Assembly (NCBI RefSeq): GCF_000718165.1
Contig: NZ_JOEY01000036.1
Coordinates: forward strand, 38,295-102,294
Origin: Streptomyces fulvoviolaceus
GTDB taxonomy: Bacteria; Actinomycetota; Actinomycetes; Streptomycetales; Streptomycetaceae
Length of the DNA: 64,000 nt
Reading direction: 5' to 3'
Positions 1 through 8,591 of this stretch are shown here, piece after piece (the stretch's first letter is position 1; each line of letters starts with the position of its first letter). A program made the translations under genes and the position numbers. The notes under the pieces were generated by a model, which searched no databases, was not told the origin of the DNA, and was given only the letters and a program-made list of their open reading frames with translations.

Positions 1-162
1 CGCGTCCACCGCGTTCTGCAGCAGCTCGCGCAGGTAGACCTTGGGGCTGGAGTAGAGGTGATGGGAGAGCAGATCCACCAGGCCACGCAGATCGACCTGG
101 AACGTGTGAGGTGACGGAGGAGTCTGGGATGCCTGGGATGACTGTGAGGTCTGGGAGTCCAT
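1..162 (-). CDS. Hsp90/HtpG-family ATPase, N-terminal fragment
   Basis: Only the first 54 codons are present; the gene starts at an ATG at 162 on the minus strand and runs off the left edge. After a Gln/Ser/Thr-rich leader of about 20 residues the translation reads FQVDLRGLVDLLSHHLYSS and then YLRELLQNAVDA. This is the first helix of the GHKL ATP-binding domain of Hsp90 proteins, in which the conserved Glu and Asn handle the nucleotide and Mg2+. It is divergent from recG, with a 165-bp gap to the recG start. The chaperone role is known for the family. Whether this is a canonical HtpG or the shorter actinobacterial Hsp90-like protein cannot be told from 54 residues. Confidence 0.82.
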   Translation of the reverse strand, partial: MDSQTSQSSQASQTPPSPHTFQVDLRGLVDLLSHHLYSSPKVYLRELLQNAVDA

Positions 163-327
163 CGTCGCAGCGCCGGTGGGGGGACTTGCGACGGCGCGGG
201 GTCGGGCGGTCCCGGTGAGGCGGTGACCGCGGGGGAGGGCCGGAGCGCGTCATCCTAAGGCCCCAACCAGCCGTCTGACCAGGGGTTTCCCGGTATGTAT
301 ACGGCAATGTCAGTGCCGTGGTGTGCA

Positions 328-3300
328 ATGGATCTCGTGCCCGCACTGGAAGAACCACTGAAAAAGGTGCTCGGCCCCGCCACCGCGAAGGTGATGGCCG
401 AGCACCTCGGCCTGCACTCCGTCGGCGACCTCCTGCACCACTACCCGCGCAGATACGAGGAGCGCGGCCAGCTCACGCACCTGGCCGACCTCCCCTTGGA
501 CGAACACGTCACCGTGGTCGCCCAGGTCGCCGACGCCCGCCTGCACACCTTCGCCTCCTCGAAAGCTCCCCGAGGTAAGGGCCAGCGCCTGGAAGTCACC
601 ATCACGGACGGCAATGGCCGCCTCCAACTGGTCTTCTTCGGCCACGGTGTTCACAAGCCCCACAAGGAACTCCTGCCGGGCACACGCGCGTTGTTCGCGG
701 GCAAGGTCTCCGTGTTCAACCGCCGTCTCCAACTGGCCCATCCGGCCTACGAGTTGCTGAAGGGGGACGCGGAGGAGACGGTCGAGAGCTGGGCCGGCGC
801 CCTGATCCCGATCTACCCCGCCACCGCCAAGCTGGAGTCGTGGAAGATCGGCAAGGCGATCCAGACGGTGCTGCCCAGCGCCCAGGAGGCCCTCGACCCG
901 CTCCCGGACTCCCTTCGCGAGGGCCGCGGCCTGGTCGCCCTCCCCGAGGCCCTCCTGAAGATCCACCGCCCGCACACCAAGGCCGACATCGAGGACGCCC
1001 GCTCCCGCCTCAAGTGGGACGAGGCCTTCGTCCTCCAGGTCGCCCTCGCCCGCCGCCGCCATGCCGACGCCCAGCTCCCGGCCGTCCCCCGCAAACCCGC
1101 CCCGGACGGCCTCCTGACGGCCTTCGACGGCAAGCTCCCCTTCACCCTCACCGAGGGCCAGCAGAAGGTCTCGAAGGAGATCTTCGACGACCTGGCGACC
1201 GACCATCCGATGCACCGGCTGCTGCAGGGAGAGGTGGGCTCGGGCAAGGCCCAGCCTCTCGATTCACTCGTCCTCACACCTGCTGGTTTCCGCCGTATGG
1301 GAGACATGAGGGTGGGTGACGAGATCGTCGTGCCTGACGGGGAGATCGCGCTGATCGACGGCGTCTTTCCACAAGGTGAGCGCGATGTCTGGCGCCTGGA
1401 GCTTTCGGACGGCAGCTCCGTCGAGTGCGACGACGAGCATCTCTGGATCGTCGGCACCAGTTGCGGGTGGCACCGGGGCCAGGCTCCCAAGGTCATGACG
1501 ACTCGGGAGATCCGGCTGGACACCTTCAAAGCCAACGGATCTTCGAAGTGGTACCTCCCAGCGGCTACCCCGGTTGATCTCGGAGACGACTTGGGGTTGC
1601 CTCTCGATCCGTATCTGTTCGGTCTCCTCCTGGGGGACGGATCGTTCCGGCACAACTTGCGTCTGTCGACCATCGACGACGAGATCCGTGACGCTGTAGC
1701 GACAGCCGTGGCGCCCGAGTGCCGGCTGGTGCCGGTGAAGGGGTCTCGTTGTGACCACACGATTCAGCTGGCACATCGTGCGGGTGGCATGCGCAATCCT
1801 GTGATTCAAACACTGCGTGATCTGAAGCTGTGGGGTATGACGTCGCACGGGAAATTCGTTCCCGACGAGTTCAAGAACACTTCGATCAAGAATCGTCTCG
1901 CGCTGCTTCAAGGCCTTCTGGATACCGATGGCACCGTCGACAAGGGCGGCTTGAGTATCTCGCTCTGCTCAGCATCGCGCAGGCTCGCTGACGACGTCGC
2001 CTGGCTCGTCCGCTCGCTCGGCGGCCGGGCACGAGTGCTCCCGAAGAAAGCTGCCTTCAACGTCTCGGTGGCCCTGCCTGACGAATACTCACCGTTCCGA
2101 CTCACCCGCAAAGCCGATCGGGTGGGCCCACGCCCCGAGTACAACACCTTCAGGCGAGGAATCCGTGCGGTGGAGCACGTGGGGCGGAAACCCGTCCAGT
2201 GCATCAGCGTCGCTCACCCGAGTCGTGCCTACGTCACCGACAACTTCACCGTCACCCACAACACGATGGTCGCGCTCCGCGCCATGCTCGCCGTCGTCGA
2301 CGCCGGCGGTCAGGCCGCCATGCTCGCGCCCACCGAGGTGCTCGCCCAGCAGCACCACCGCTCCGTCGTCGAGATGATGGGGGAGCTGGCCGAGGGCGGG
2401 ATGCTGGGCGGGGCCGAGCAGGCCACCAAGGTCACGCTGCTCACCGGTTCCATGGGTACGGCCGCGCGGCGGCAGGCGCTGCTCGATCTCGTCACCGGCG
2501 AGGCCGGGATCGTGATCGGCACGCACGCGTTGATCGAGGACAAGGTGCAGTTCCACGACCTGGGTCTGGTCGTGGTCGACGAACAGCACCGCTTCGGTGT
2601 CGAGCAGCGCGACGCCCTGCGCGGCAAGGGCAAGCAGCCCCCGCACCTGCTGGTCATGACGGCCACCCCCATCCCGCGCACGGTCGCCATGACGGTCTTC
2701 GGCGACCTGGAGACCTCCGTCCTCGACCAGCTACCGGCCGGACGCTCGCCCATCGCCAGCCATGTCGTCCCGGCCGCGGACAAGCCCCACTTCCTGGCCA
2801 GGGCCTGGGAGCGGGTCCGCGAGGAGGTCGAGAACGGCCACCAGGCGTACGTCGTCTGCCCGCGCATCGGGGACGACATCGACGAACCGGCCGACCCGAA
2901 GAAGGCCAAGAAGTCCGCCGAGGACGAGGCCGAGAAGCGCCCGCCCCTCGCCGTCCTCGATGTCGCCGACCAGCTCGCCAAGGGCCCCCTGCAGGGCCTC
3001 AGGGTCGAGGTCCTGCACGGCCGTATGCACCCCGACGACAAGGACGCGGTCATGCGCCGCTTCGCCGCCGGCGAGACCCATGTCCTGGTCGCCACCACGG
3101 TCATCGAGGTCGGCGTCAACGTCCCCAACGCCACCGCCATGGTGATCATGGACGCCGACCGCTTCGGTGTCTCCCAGCTCCATCAGCTGCGCGGCCGCGT
3201 CGGCCGTGGCTCGGCAGCCGGCCTCTGCCTCCTGGTCAGCGAGATGCCGGAGGCGAGCGCGGCCCGCCAGCGCCTCAACGCGGTCGCCGCCACTCTCGAC

Positions 3301-3552
3301 GGCTTCGAGCTCTCCCGTATCGACCTCGAACAGCGCCGCGAGGGCGACGTCCTCGGCCAGGCCCAGTCCGGCGCCCGCACCTCCCTGAAGGTCCTCGCCG
3401 TCATCGAGGACGAGGAGATCATCGCGGAGGCGAGGGAGGAGGCAGCGGCGATCGTGGCGGCGGATCCGGAACTGACGGGGCTCCCTGGCCTCCAGACGGC
3501 CCTGGACGCCCTCTTGGACGAGGAGAGGGAGCAGTACTTGGACAAGGGCTGA
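328..3552 (+). CDS. recG: ATP-dependent DNA helicase RecG with an in-frame intein
   Basis: RecG remodels stalled replication forks and branched DNA. The translated product is 1074 aa; removing a 338-aa intein (residues 308-645) leaves 736 aa, normal for RecG. Seen in order: an N-terminal OB/wedge region (LHHYPRRYEERG), the Walker A motif GEVGSGK/T split by the intein, the DExH box VVDEQHRFG, motif III MTATPIPRT, the region TTVIEVGVNVPNA and motif VI LRGRVGRG. The start at 328 was chosen because family members begin just before VPALEEPL; an in-frame ATG at 295 would add 11 residues. No strong ribosome-binding site decides between them. It is followed by rsmD after 106 bp. Without protein splicing the ATP-binding loop is broken, so the precursor should be inactive. 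Confidence 0.95.
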   Translation: MDLVPALEEPLKKVLGPATAKVMAEHLGLHSVGDLLHHYPRRYEERGQLTHLADLPLDEHVTVVAQVADARLHTFASSKAPRGKGQRLEVTITDGNGRLQLVFFGHGVHKPHKELLPGTRALFAGKVSVFNRRLQLAHPAYELLKGDAEETVESWAGALIPIYPATAKLESWKIGKAIQTVLPSAQEALDPLPDSLREGRGLVALPEALLKIHRPHTKADIEDARSRLKWDEAFVLQVALARRRHADAQLPAVPRKPAPDGLLTAFDGKLPFTLTEGQQKVSKEIFDDLATDHPMHRLLQGEVGSGKAQPLDSLVLTPAGFRRMGDMRVGDEIVVPDGEIALIDGVFPQGERDVWRLELSDGSSVECDDEHLWIVGTSCGWHRGQAPKVMTTREIRLDTFKANGSSKWYLPAATPVDLGDDLGLPLDPYLFGLLLGDGSFRHNLRLSTIDDEIRDAVATAVAPECRLVPVKGSRCDHTIQLAHRAGGMRNPVIQTLRDLKLWGMTSHGKFVPDEFKNTSIKNRLALLQGLLDTDGTVDKGGLSISLCSASRRLADDVAWLVRSLGGRARVLPKKAAFNVSVALPDEYSPFRLTRKADRVGPRPEYNTFRRGIRAVEHVGRKPVQCISVAHPSRAYVTDNFTVTHNTMVALRAMLAVVDAGGQAAMLAPTEVLAQQHHRSVVEMMGELAEGGMLGGAEQATKVTLLTGSMGTAARRQALLDLVTGEAGIVIGTHALIEDKVQFHDLGLVVVDEQHRFGVEQRDALRGKGKQPPHLLVMTATPIPRTVAMTVFGDLETSVLDQLPAGRSPIASHVVPAADKPHFLARAWERVREEVENGHQAYVVCPRIGDDIDEPADPKKAKKSAEDEAEKRPPLAVLDVADQLAKGPLQGLRVEVLHGRMHPDDKDAVMRRFAAGETHVLVATTVIEVGVNVPNATAMVIMDADRFGVSQLHQLRGRVGRGSAAGLCLLVSEMPEASAARQRLNAVAATLDGFELSRIDLEQRREGDVLGQAQSGARTSLKVLAVIEDEEIIAEAREEAAAIVAADPELTGLPGLQTALDALLDEEREQYLDKG
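1249..2262 (+). mobile_element. Class 3 intein with LAGLIDADG homing endonuclease inside recG
   Basis: This 338-aa in-frame insertion starts with Ala (AQPLDSLVLTPAGFRRMGDM) directly after the Lys of the P-loop GSGK and ends with VTHN before the P-loop Thr. Position 1 is Ala, not Cys/Ser. The three residues that define class 3 inteins are all visible: Trp66 two residues after the block B His (EHLW), Cys318 in block F (VQCISV) and Thr336 before the terminal His-Asn. The +1 residue is Thr. Two dodecapeptide motifs, LFGLLLGDG (intein residues 123-131) and LQGLLDTDG (220-228), keep the acidic residues of an active LAGLIDADG nuclease. Third-position GC looks lower than in the flanking recG codons, consistent with acquisition by homing. 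Borders follow from restoring a normal RecG P-loop. Confidence 0.93.
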
Positions 3553-3658
3553 AGCGGACCACCCCAGGAGCACGGGGCAGTATTGGATATGCGGCTCCGC
3601 CGCGTGTGCGCGACCAGCCACACTGGAACCTGAAGCCGCCCACGACCAAGGACCAGAG

Positions 3659-4246
3659 ATGACCCGCGTGATCGCCGGCACAGCCGGCGGACGTCGACTC
3701 GCCGTGCCGCCAGGCAATGGCACCCGCCCCACCTCCGACCGCGCACGCGAGGCCCTCTTCTCCACCTGGCAGTCCCTGCTGGGCGGCCCGCTCCAAGGCG
3801 AACGCGTCCTCGACCTCTACGCCGGCTCAGGCGCTGTAGGCCTGGAAGCCCTCTCCCGCGGCGCGAGCCACACACTCCTCGTCGAGGCCGACGCCCGCGC
3901 GGCCCGCATCATCCGCGAGAACGTGAAATCTCTCGGCCTCCCCGGCGCGGAGGTGAGGGCAGGCAAAGCCGAACAGATCATCCAGACACCGGCGCCGGCA
4001 CAGCCGTACGACATCGTCTTCCTCGACCCTCCGTACGCCGTCACGGACGACGATCTTCGCGAGATTCTGCTCACACTCCGCTCAGGGGGCTGGCTCGCGC
4101 CGGAGGCGATCGTCACCGTGGAGCGCAGCACCAGAGGCGGCGAATTCAGGTGGCCGGACGGTTTCGACGCGATCCGGTCCCGTCGCTACGGCGAGGGAAC
4201 GTTTTGGTACGGTCGCGCCGCCTCTACGTGCGAAGACGCACGATGA
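3659..4246 (+). CDS. rsmD: 16S rRNA (guanine966-N2)-methyltransferase RsmD
   Basis: This 195-aa enzyme of the RsmD/YhhF family methylates G966 of 16S rRNA using S-adenosylmethionine. The N-terminus MTRVIAGTAGGRRLAVPPG and the segment TRPTSDRAREALFSTW are family signatures. The SAM loop LDLYAGSGAVGLEALSRG lies near residue 55 and the N6/N2 methyltransferase catalytic motif DPPY near residue 123. The stop overlaps an ATG (ATGA at 4243-4246) in the coaD frame, so the two genes are translationally coupled or at least one transcript. RsmD next to coaD is a very widespread bacterial arrangement. Which base is modified is taken from the family. Confidence 0.95.
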   Translation: MTRVIAGTAGGRRLAVPPGNGTRPTSDRAREALFSTWQSLLGGPLQGERVLDLYAGSGAVGLEALSRGASHTLLVEADARAARIIRENVKSLGLPGAEVRAGKAEQIIQTPAPAQPYDIVFLDPPYAVTDDDLREILLTLRSGGWLAPEAIVTVERSTRGGEFRWPDGFDAIRSRRYGEGTFWYGRAASTCEDAR

Positions 4247-4272
4247 CCGGACCGGAGAGCGAGGGAACTCAA

Positions 4273-4752
4273 GTGCGCCGCGCCGTCTGTCCCGGGTCGT
4301 TCGACCCGATCACCAACGGACACCTCGACATCATTTCCCGTGCCTCCCGTCTGTACGACGAGGTCTACGTCGCGGTGATGATCAATCAGTCCAAGAAGGG
4401 CCTGTTCGAGATCGAGGAGCGGATGGACCTGATCCGCCAGGTCACCGCCGACTACGGGAACGTCAAGGTCGAGGCCTTCCACGGCCTCCTCGTCGACTTC
4501 TGCAAGCAGCGCGACATCCCGGCCATCGTCAAGGGCCTGCGCGCGGTGAGCGACTTCGACTACGAGCTGCAGATGGCCCAGATGAACAACGGCCTCTCGG
4601 GCGTGGAGACCCTCTTCGTCCCCACCAACCCGACCTACAGCTTCCTCTCCTCCTCGCTCGTCAAGGAGGTCGCGACCTGGGGCGGAGACGTCTCGCACCT
4701 GGTCCCGCCGTTGGTCCTGGAGGCCCTCAACGAGCGCCTGCGCAAGGACTGA
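4273..4752 (+). CDS. coaD: Phosphopantetheine adenylyltransferase (CoA biosynthesis)
   Basis: CoaD converts 4'-phosphopantetheine and ATP to dephospho-CoA, the fourth step of CoA synthesis. The 159-aa protein opens MRRAVCPGSFDPITNGHLDI, with the nucleotidyltransferase GSFDP and the TxGH-type motif TNGH. The second conserved loop SFLSSSLVKEVA lies near residue 127. The start is a GTG at 4273 preceded by GAGGGAA at 4261, and it gives the family's usual N-terminus. An in-frame ATG at 4243, overlapping the rsmD stop, would add ten residues that do not look like the family. The gene ends 57 bp before the coiled-coil gene. Confidence 0.96.
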   Translation: MRRAVCPGSFDPITNGHLDIISRASRLYDEVYVAVMINQSKKGLFEIEERMDLIRQVTADYGNVKVEAFHGLLVDFCKQRDIPAIVKGLRAVSDFDYELQMAQMNNGLSGVETLFVPTNPTYSFLSSSLVKEVATWGGDVSHLVPPLVLEALNERLRKD

Positions 4753-4809
4753 TGGGGCTACAGTCGTTCCGTCCGTCTCCAACACAGCTGTAGAGAGTGG
4801 CGAGCACAG

Positions 4810-5856
4810 GTGGACGTGCAGAAGAAGCTCGACGAGATCGTGACCTCGGTCTCCGGCGCCCGGTCGATGCCCATGTCGGCCTCGTGCGTGGTCAACCGCG
4901 CCGAGCTGCTCGCGCTGCTCGAAGAGGTGCGCGCGGCCCTGCCCGGCTCCCTCGCGCAGGCGCAGGAGCTCATCGGGGACCGCGAGCAGATGGTCGAGCA
5001 GGCCCGCCAGGAGGCCGAGCGGATCATCGGGCAGGCCCACGCCGAGCGCGGCTCCCTGATCTCCGACACCGAGATCGCCCGCCGCTCCCAGGCCGAGGCC
5101 GAGCGCATCCTCACCGAGGCCCGCAAGGAGGCCGAGGACGTCCGCGCCGAGGCCGACGACTACGTCGACTCCAAGCTCGCCAACTTCGAGGTCGTCCTCA
5201 CCAAGACCCTCGGCTCCGTCGGCCGCGGCCGCGAGAAGCTCCTCGGCACCGGCCCGGGCGTCGACGAGCAGGGCTACGAGGACGATGACGCCCCCGAGCG
5301 CAGCCACGACCCGGAGACCCTGCGCCGCACCGCCGACGAGTACGTCGGCGTCAAGCTCGGCGCCTTCGAGGCGGTCCTCGCCAAGACCCTGGAGGCCGTC
5401 GGCCGCGGCCGCCAGAAGCTGCACGGCCGCATCGCCACCGACGACCTCGGCGCCCTCGCCGACGACCTCGGCACCGTCCAGCACTCCAGCGACGCCGACT
5501 ACCTGGACGACCTCGTCGCCCAGGCGGAGCAGGACAACCCGGCCCCGGCCGGGCAGGCCGCGCAGCAGCAGTACGACCAGCAGCCCGTGCAGGACCCCTA
5601 CGGCTACCAACAGCAGCAGGACCAGTACGGCGGCTACCCGCAGCAGGCCTACGCCCAGCAGCAGGACCCGTACGGCTACCAGCAGGCCGACCCGTATGCC
5701 TACCAGGGCTACGACGGCCAGCAGCAGGCCGCCTACGACCCGAACCAGGCCCAGCAGCAACAGCAGGCCTACGCCCTCGACGAGACCAGTCTCTTCGACA
5801 CCGGCATGATCACGCCGGAGCAGCTCAGGGCGTACGAACAGGGTCGCGGCCAGTAA
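4810..5856 (+). CDS. DivIVA-like coiled-coil protein with Q/Y/G-rich tail
   Basis: This 348-aa protein starts at GTG 4810. Residues about 30-150 are highly charged Ala/Glu/Arg heptads (QARQEAERIIGQAHAERGS) predicted to form a long coiled coil, as in DivIVA-family or ATP-synthase-b-like proteins. Two near-copies of the motif DSKLANFEVVLTKTLGSVGR / GVKLGAFEAVLAKTLEAVGR occur around residues 118 and 180. Residues about 245-322 are a low-complexity stretch of Gln, Tyr, Gly, Asp and Pro with repeated DPYGYQQ units, ending in a more ordered tail. It sits in a conserved position between coaD and yceD. A role in polar growth or division is a family inference; no enzyme motif is visible. Confidence 0.75.
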   Translation: MDVQKKLDEIVTSVSGARSMPMSASCVVNRAELLALLEEVRAALPGSLAQAQELIGDREQMVEQARQEAERIIGQAHAERGSLISDTEIARRSQAEAERILTEARKEAEDVRAEADDYVDSKLANFEVVLTKTLGSVGRGREKLLGTGPGVDEQGYEDDDAPERSHDPETLRRTADEYVGVKLGAFEAVLAKTLEAVGRGRQKLHGRIATDDLGALADDLGTVQHSSDADYLDDLVAQAEQDNPAPAGQAAQQQYDQQPVQDPYGYQQQQDQYGGYPQQAYAQQQDPYGYQQADPYAYQGYDGQQQAAYDPNQAQQQQQAYALDETSLFDTGMITPEQLRAYEQGRGQ

Positions 5857-5868
5857 GGGACCACCGGA

Positions 5869-5898
5869 TTGGGCCGTGAGCGAAAGGTCCAGTATCCT
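5869..5898 (+). promoter_or_regulatory. Putative promoter of the yceD-rpmF-rnc unit
   Basis: TTGGGC at 5869-5874 and TATCCT at 5893-5898 are separated by 18 bp and lie about 90 bp before the yceD start. They are the only sigma70-like pair seen in the gap between the coiled-coil gene and yceD. This was assigned by eye, and the -35 box is a weak match. Confidence 0.35.
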
Positions 5899-5988
5899 GG
5901 CTCTTCGGTCGCGTGTACGTCCGCGATCAACGCTGCCCGGGAACACCGAAGGGCAGCGTCCCTCTGAGCTCGAAGATCGAAAGCAGGA

Positions 5989-6642
5989 ATGGCCCTGAAC
6001 GCCCGCCTCGACCACCGCAACCCTCTCGTGTTCGACACACACGAGCTGGGGCGGCGTCCTGGCGCGCTGCAGCGCCTGTCCCGCGAGATCGACGCTCCCA
6101 AGGATCTCGGGATCCAGGGAGTCATCGGAGTGCCGGAAGGCGCCCCGGTGGAGCTCGGGCTCCGGCTCGAGTCGGTCATGGAAGGGGTGCTTGTCACAGG
6201 CACCGCCCGTGCACTGGCCAAGGGGGAATGCGTAAGGTGTCTGGAGCCGCTTGAGCTGGAGCTCGTTGCGGACTTCCAGGAGATGTTCTCGTACCCTGAC
6301 GCCGACGACCGGGGCCGCCCCAAGGCGGAGCCGGCCGACGACGCCGAGGAAGACGAGGACAGGCTCTTCATCGAGGACGGCCTGTTCGACCTCGAGCCCG
6401 TGCTGCGTGATGCGGTGGTGCTCGCACTGCCGATGCAGCCGGTGTGCCGGGACGACTGCCCCGGCCTGTGCTCCCAGTGCGGAGCGCGGCTGGCGGACGA
6501 CCCGGACCACCACCACGACGCCGTCGACATCCGTTGGGCGGCACTGCAGGGACTCGCCGGTTCACTCGAAGACGGCGAGAAGGACGAGATGAGTGGCGAA
6601 GCGCCTCGATCGGCGCGCGCCAACGAGAAGCAGGAGAAGTAG
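5989..6642 (+). CDS. DUF177 (YceD) family protein
   Basis: This 217-aa protein of the YceD/DUF177 family is encoded immediately before rpmF, as in most bacteria. The family has been linked to 23S rRNA or L32 maturation. The N-terminus contains NPLVFDTHELGRRPGALQ. A pair of Cys in KGECVRCLEPL (near residue 82) and the C-terminal CRDDCPGLCSQCG (near residue 150) are typical and may bind metal. The middle is strongly acidic (PADDAEEDEDR). The gene ends two bases before the rpmF start codon, which makes a two-gene translational unit. Function is inferred from family and location. Confidence 0.88.
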   Translation: MALNARLDHRNPLVFDTHELGRRPGALQRLSREIDAPKDLGIQGVIGVPEGAPVELGLRLESVMEGVLVTGTARALAKGECVRCLEPLELELVADFQEMFSYPDADDRGRPKAEPADDAEEDEDRLFIEDGLFDLEPVLRDAVVLALPMQPVCRDDCPGLCSQCGARLADDPDHHHDAVDIRWAALQGLAGSLEDGEKDEMSGEAPRSARANEKQEK

Positions 6643-6644
6643 CC

Positions 6645-6818
6645 GTGGCTGTTCCGAAGCGGAAGATGTCGCGCAGCAACACGCGCCACCGCCGGTCGCA
6701 GTGGAAGGCTGCGGTCACCCCCCTGGTTGCGTGCGAGCGCTGCCACGAGCCCAAGCAGCAGCACATCGCGTGCCCGTCTTGCGGCACTTACAACAAGCGC
6801 CAGGTCCTCGAGGTCTGA
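6645..6818 (+). CDS. rpmF: 50S ribosomal protein L32
   Basis: L32 is a small protein of the large ribosomal subunit. The 57-aa product starts at GTG 6645 ([20 protein letters not shown]) and keeps the zinc-ribbon form CERCHEP...CPSCGTY with all four cysteines (CxxC ... CxxC). This is therefore the zinc-binding, C+ type rather than the zinc-independent paralogue that many Streptomyces also carry. It lies between yceD and rnc on one strand with very short gaps, so it is probably one transcript with both. Confidence 0.97.
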   Translation: MAVPKRKMSRSNTRHRRSQWKAAVTPLVACERCHEPKQQHIACPSCGTYNKRQVLEV

Positions 6819-6837
6819 GCGGCCGGTGAGAGGCACT

Positions 6838-7629
6838 GTGTCCACGCCGAAGAAAAACCCAGGCGACAACCAGGCCTCGTCCCACACGCTGTTGGAAGGG
6901 CGGCTCGGGTACCAACTCGAGTCCGCCCTTCTGGTGCGTGCGCTGACCCACCGTTCCTACGCATACGAGAACGGCGGCCTGCCCACCAACGAGCGCCTGG
7001 AGTTCCTCGGGGACTCCGTACTCGGCCTCGTGGTCACGGACACGCTGTACACCACCCACCCCGACCTGCCCGAAGGCCAACTGGCCAAGTTGCGGGCCGC
7101 GGTGGTCAACTCGCGTGCGCTGGCGGAGGTGGGCCGCGGGCTCGACCTCGGCTCCTTCATCCGGCTCGGCCGGGGTGAAGAGGGCACGGGCGGCCGGGAC
7201 AAGGCGTCCATCCTCGCCGACACCCTCGAAGCGGTGATCGGCGCTGTCTATCTCGACCAGGGTCTCGATGCGGCGAGCGAGCTCGTCCACCGGCTCTTCG
7301 ACCCGCTGATCGAGAAGTCCTCCAACCTCGGAGCCGGCCTGGACTGGAAGACCAGTCTCCAGGAGCTCACCGCGACCGAAGGACTCGGCGTGCCCGAGTA
7401 CCAGGTCTCGGAGACCGGCCCCGACCACGAGAAGACCTTCACTGCTGCCGCCCGCGTCGGAGGCGTCTCGTACGGCACCGGCACCGGCCGCAGCAAGAAG
7501 GAGGCGGAGCAGCAGGCCGCAGAGTCCGCCTGGAGGTCCATCCGGGCCGCCGCGGACGAGCGAGCCAAGGCGGCGGCCGACAAGGCCGTCGAGGACGACG
7601 ACGAAGGCCCTTCGTCCGTCTCTGCCTGA
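6838..7629 (+). CDS. rnc: Ribonuclease III (AbsB homologue)
   Basis: RNase III cleaves double-stranded RNA and processes rRNA precursors. In S. coelicolor its homologue AbsB is also needed for global antibiotic regulation. The protein is about 263 aa. The catalytic signature [12 protein letters not shown] (near residue 50) and the second acidic cluster [15 protein letters not shown] (near residue 130) carry the metal-ligand Glu/Asp residues. The C-terminal dsRNA-binding domain includes [19 protein letters not shown]. The start GTG 6838 has GAGAGG just upstream; GTG 6826 is an alternative that adds four residues. A strong terminator follows at 7662-7699. Confidence 0.95.
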   Translation: MSTPKKNPGDNQASSHTLLEGRLGYQLESALLVRALTHRSYAYENGGLPTNERLEFLGDSVLGLVVTDTLYTTHPDLPEGQLAKLRAAVVNSRALAEVGRGLDLGSFIRLGRGEEGTGGRDKASILADTLEAVIGAVYLDQGLDAASELVHRLFDPLIEKSSNLGAGLDWKTSLQELTATEGLGVPEYQVSETGPDHEKTFTAAARVGGVSYGTGTGRSKKEAEQQAAESAWRSIRAAADERAKAAADKAVEDDDEGPSSVSA

Positions 7630-7661
7630 ACTCCTCCTGAAGGTCGAACGAACAGCGCAAC

Positions 7662-7699
7662 CCGAGCGCCCGCCCCCTCAGCCGGGGGCGGGCGCTCGG
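7662..7699. terminator. Strong hairpin terminator after rnc
   Basis: A perfect 16-bp GC-rich stem (7662-7677 with 7684-7699) and 6-nt loop lies 33 bp after the rnc stop, followed by GGTTCAT. It separates the yceD-rpmF-rnc unit from mutM. Confidence 0.88.
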
Positions 7700-7730
7700 T
7701 TCATACACCGGCTTGTGACGGGGGAGCCCC

Positions 7731-8591
7731 ATGCCCGAGTTGCCCGAGGTCGAGGTCGTACGGCGGGGTCTGGAACGGTGGGTCGCCCACCGGACCGTCG
7801 CCGAGGCCGAGGTGCTGCATCCGCGTGCGGTACGGCGGCACATCGCCGGCGCCGACGACTTCACGCACCGCCTCAAGGGCCACCGCATCGGCACGCCGAG
7901 CCGACGCGGCAAGTACCTGTGGCTGCCTCTGGAGGACACGCAGCAGTCGGTGCTGGCGCACCTCGGCATGAGCGGTCAGCTGCTGGTCCAGCCGCACGAG
8001 GCACCGGACGAGAAGCATCTCAGGATCCGGGTGAGATTCGCGGACACCCTCAAGACGGAACTCCGCTTCGTCGACCAACGCACCTTCGGCGGCCTGTCGT
8101 TGCACGACAACACCCCCGACGGCCTGCCCGACGTCATCGCGCACATCGCCCGCGACCCCCTCGACCCGCTCTTCGACGACGAGGCGTTCCACCAGGCACT
8201 GCGCCGCAAGCGCAGCACCATCAAACGGGCCCTGCTCGACCAGTCGTTGATCAGCGGCGTCGGCAACATCTATGCGGACGAGGCCCTTTGGCGCGCCCGC
8301 CTCCACTACGAGCGCCCGACGGCGAACTTCACGCGCCCGCGCACCACCGAACTCCTGGGCCACGTAAGGGACGTGATGAACGCGGCCCTCGCGGTCGGCG
8401 GCACCAGCTTCGACAGCCTGTACGTCAACGTGAATGGCGAGTCGGGCTACTTCGACCGCTCGCTCGACGCGTACGGCCGCGAGGGCCTGCCCTGCAAGCG
8501 GTGCGGTACGCCGATGCGCAGGCGGCCCTGGATGAACCGGTCCAGCTACTTCTGCCCGCAGTGTCAGCGGGCGCCGCGCGTCTCGTCGTAG
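7731..8591 (+). CDS. mutM: Formamidopyrimidine-DNA glycosylase (Fpg/MutM)
   Basis: This base-excision repair enzyme removes 8-oxoguanine and opened purines and nicks the abasic site. The 286-aa protein begins [17 protein letters not shown]; after Met removal the catalytic Pro1 and Glu2 are present. Also seen are the conserved Lys region [11 protein letters not shown], the helix-two-turn-helix segment [13 protein letters not shown], and the C-terminal zinc finger [11 protein letters not shown]...CPQCQ with four Cys. The last 28 bp overlap the end of the convergent HxlR gene. The location next to rnc and before smc is typical of Streptomyces. Confidence 0.96.
   Translation: MPELPEVEVVRRGLERWVAHRTVAEAEVLHPRAVRRHIAGADDFTHRLKGHRIGTPSRRGKYLWLPLEDTQQSVLAHLGMSGQLLVQPHEAPDEKHLRIRVRFADTLKTELRFVDQRTFGGLSLHDNTPDGLPDVIAHIARDPLDPLFDDEAFHQALRRKRSTIKRALLDQSLISGVGNIYADEALWRARLHYERPTANFTRPRTTELLGHVRDVMNAALAVGGTSFDSLYVNVNGESGYFDRSLDAYGREGLPCKRCGTPMRRRPWMNRSSYFCPQCQRAPRVSS

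Noticed and set aside
4186..6516. A 776-codon open frame on the minus strand across coaD, the DivIVA-like gene and yceD
   Set aside because: It crosses three well-supported plus-strand genes and consists of low-complexity Val/Gly/Leu runs.
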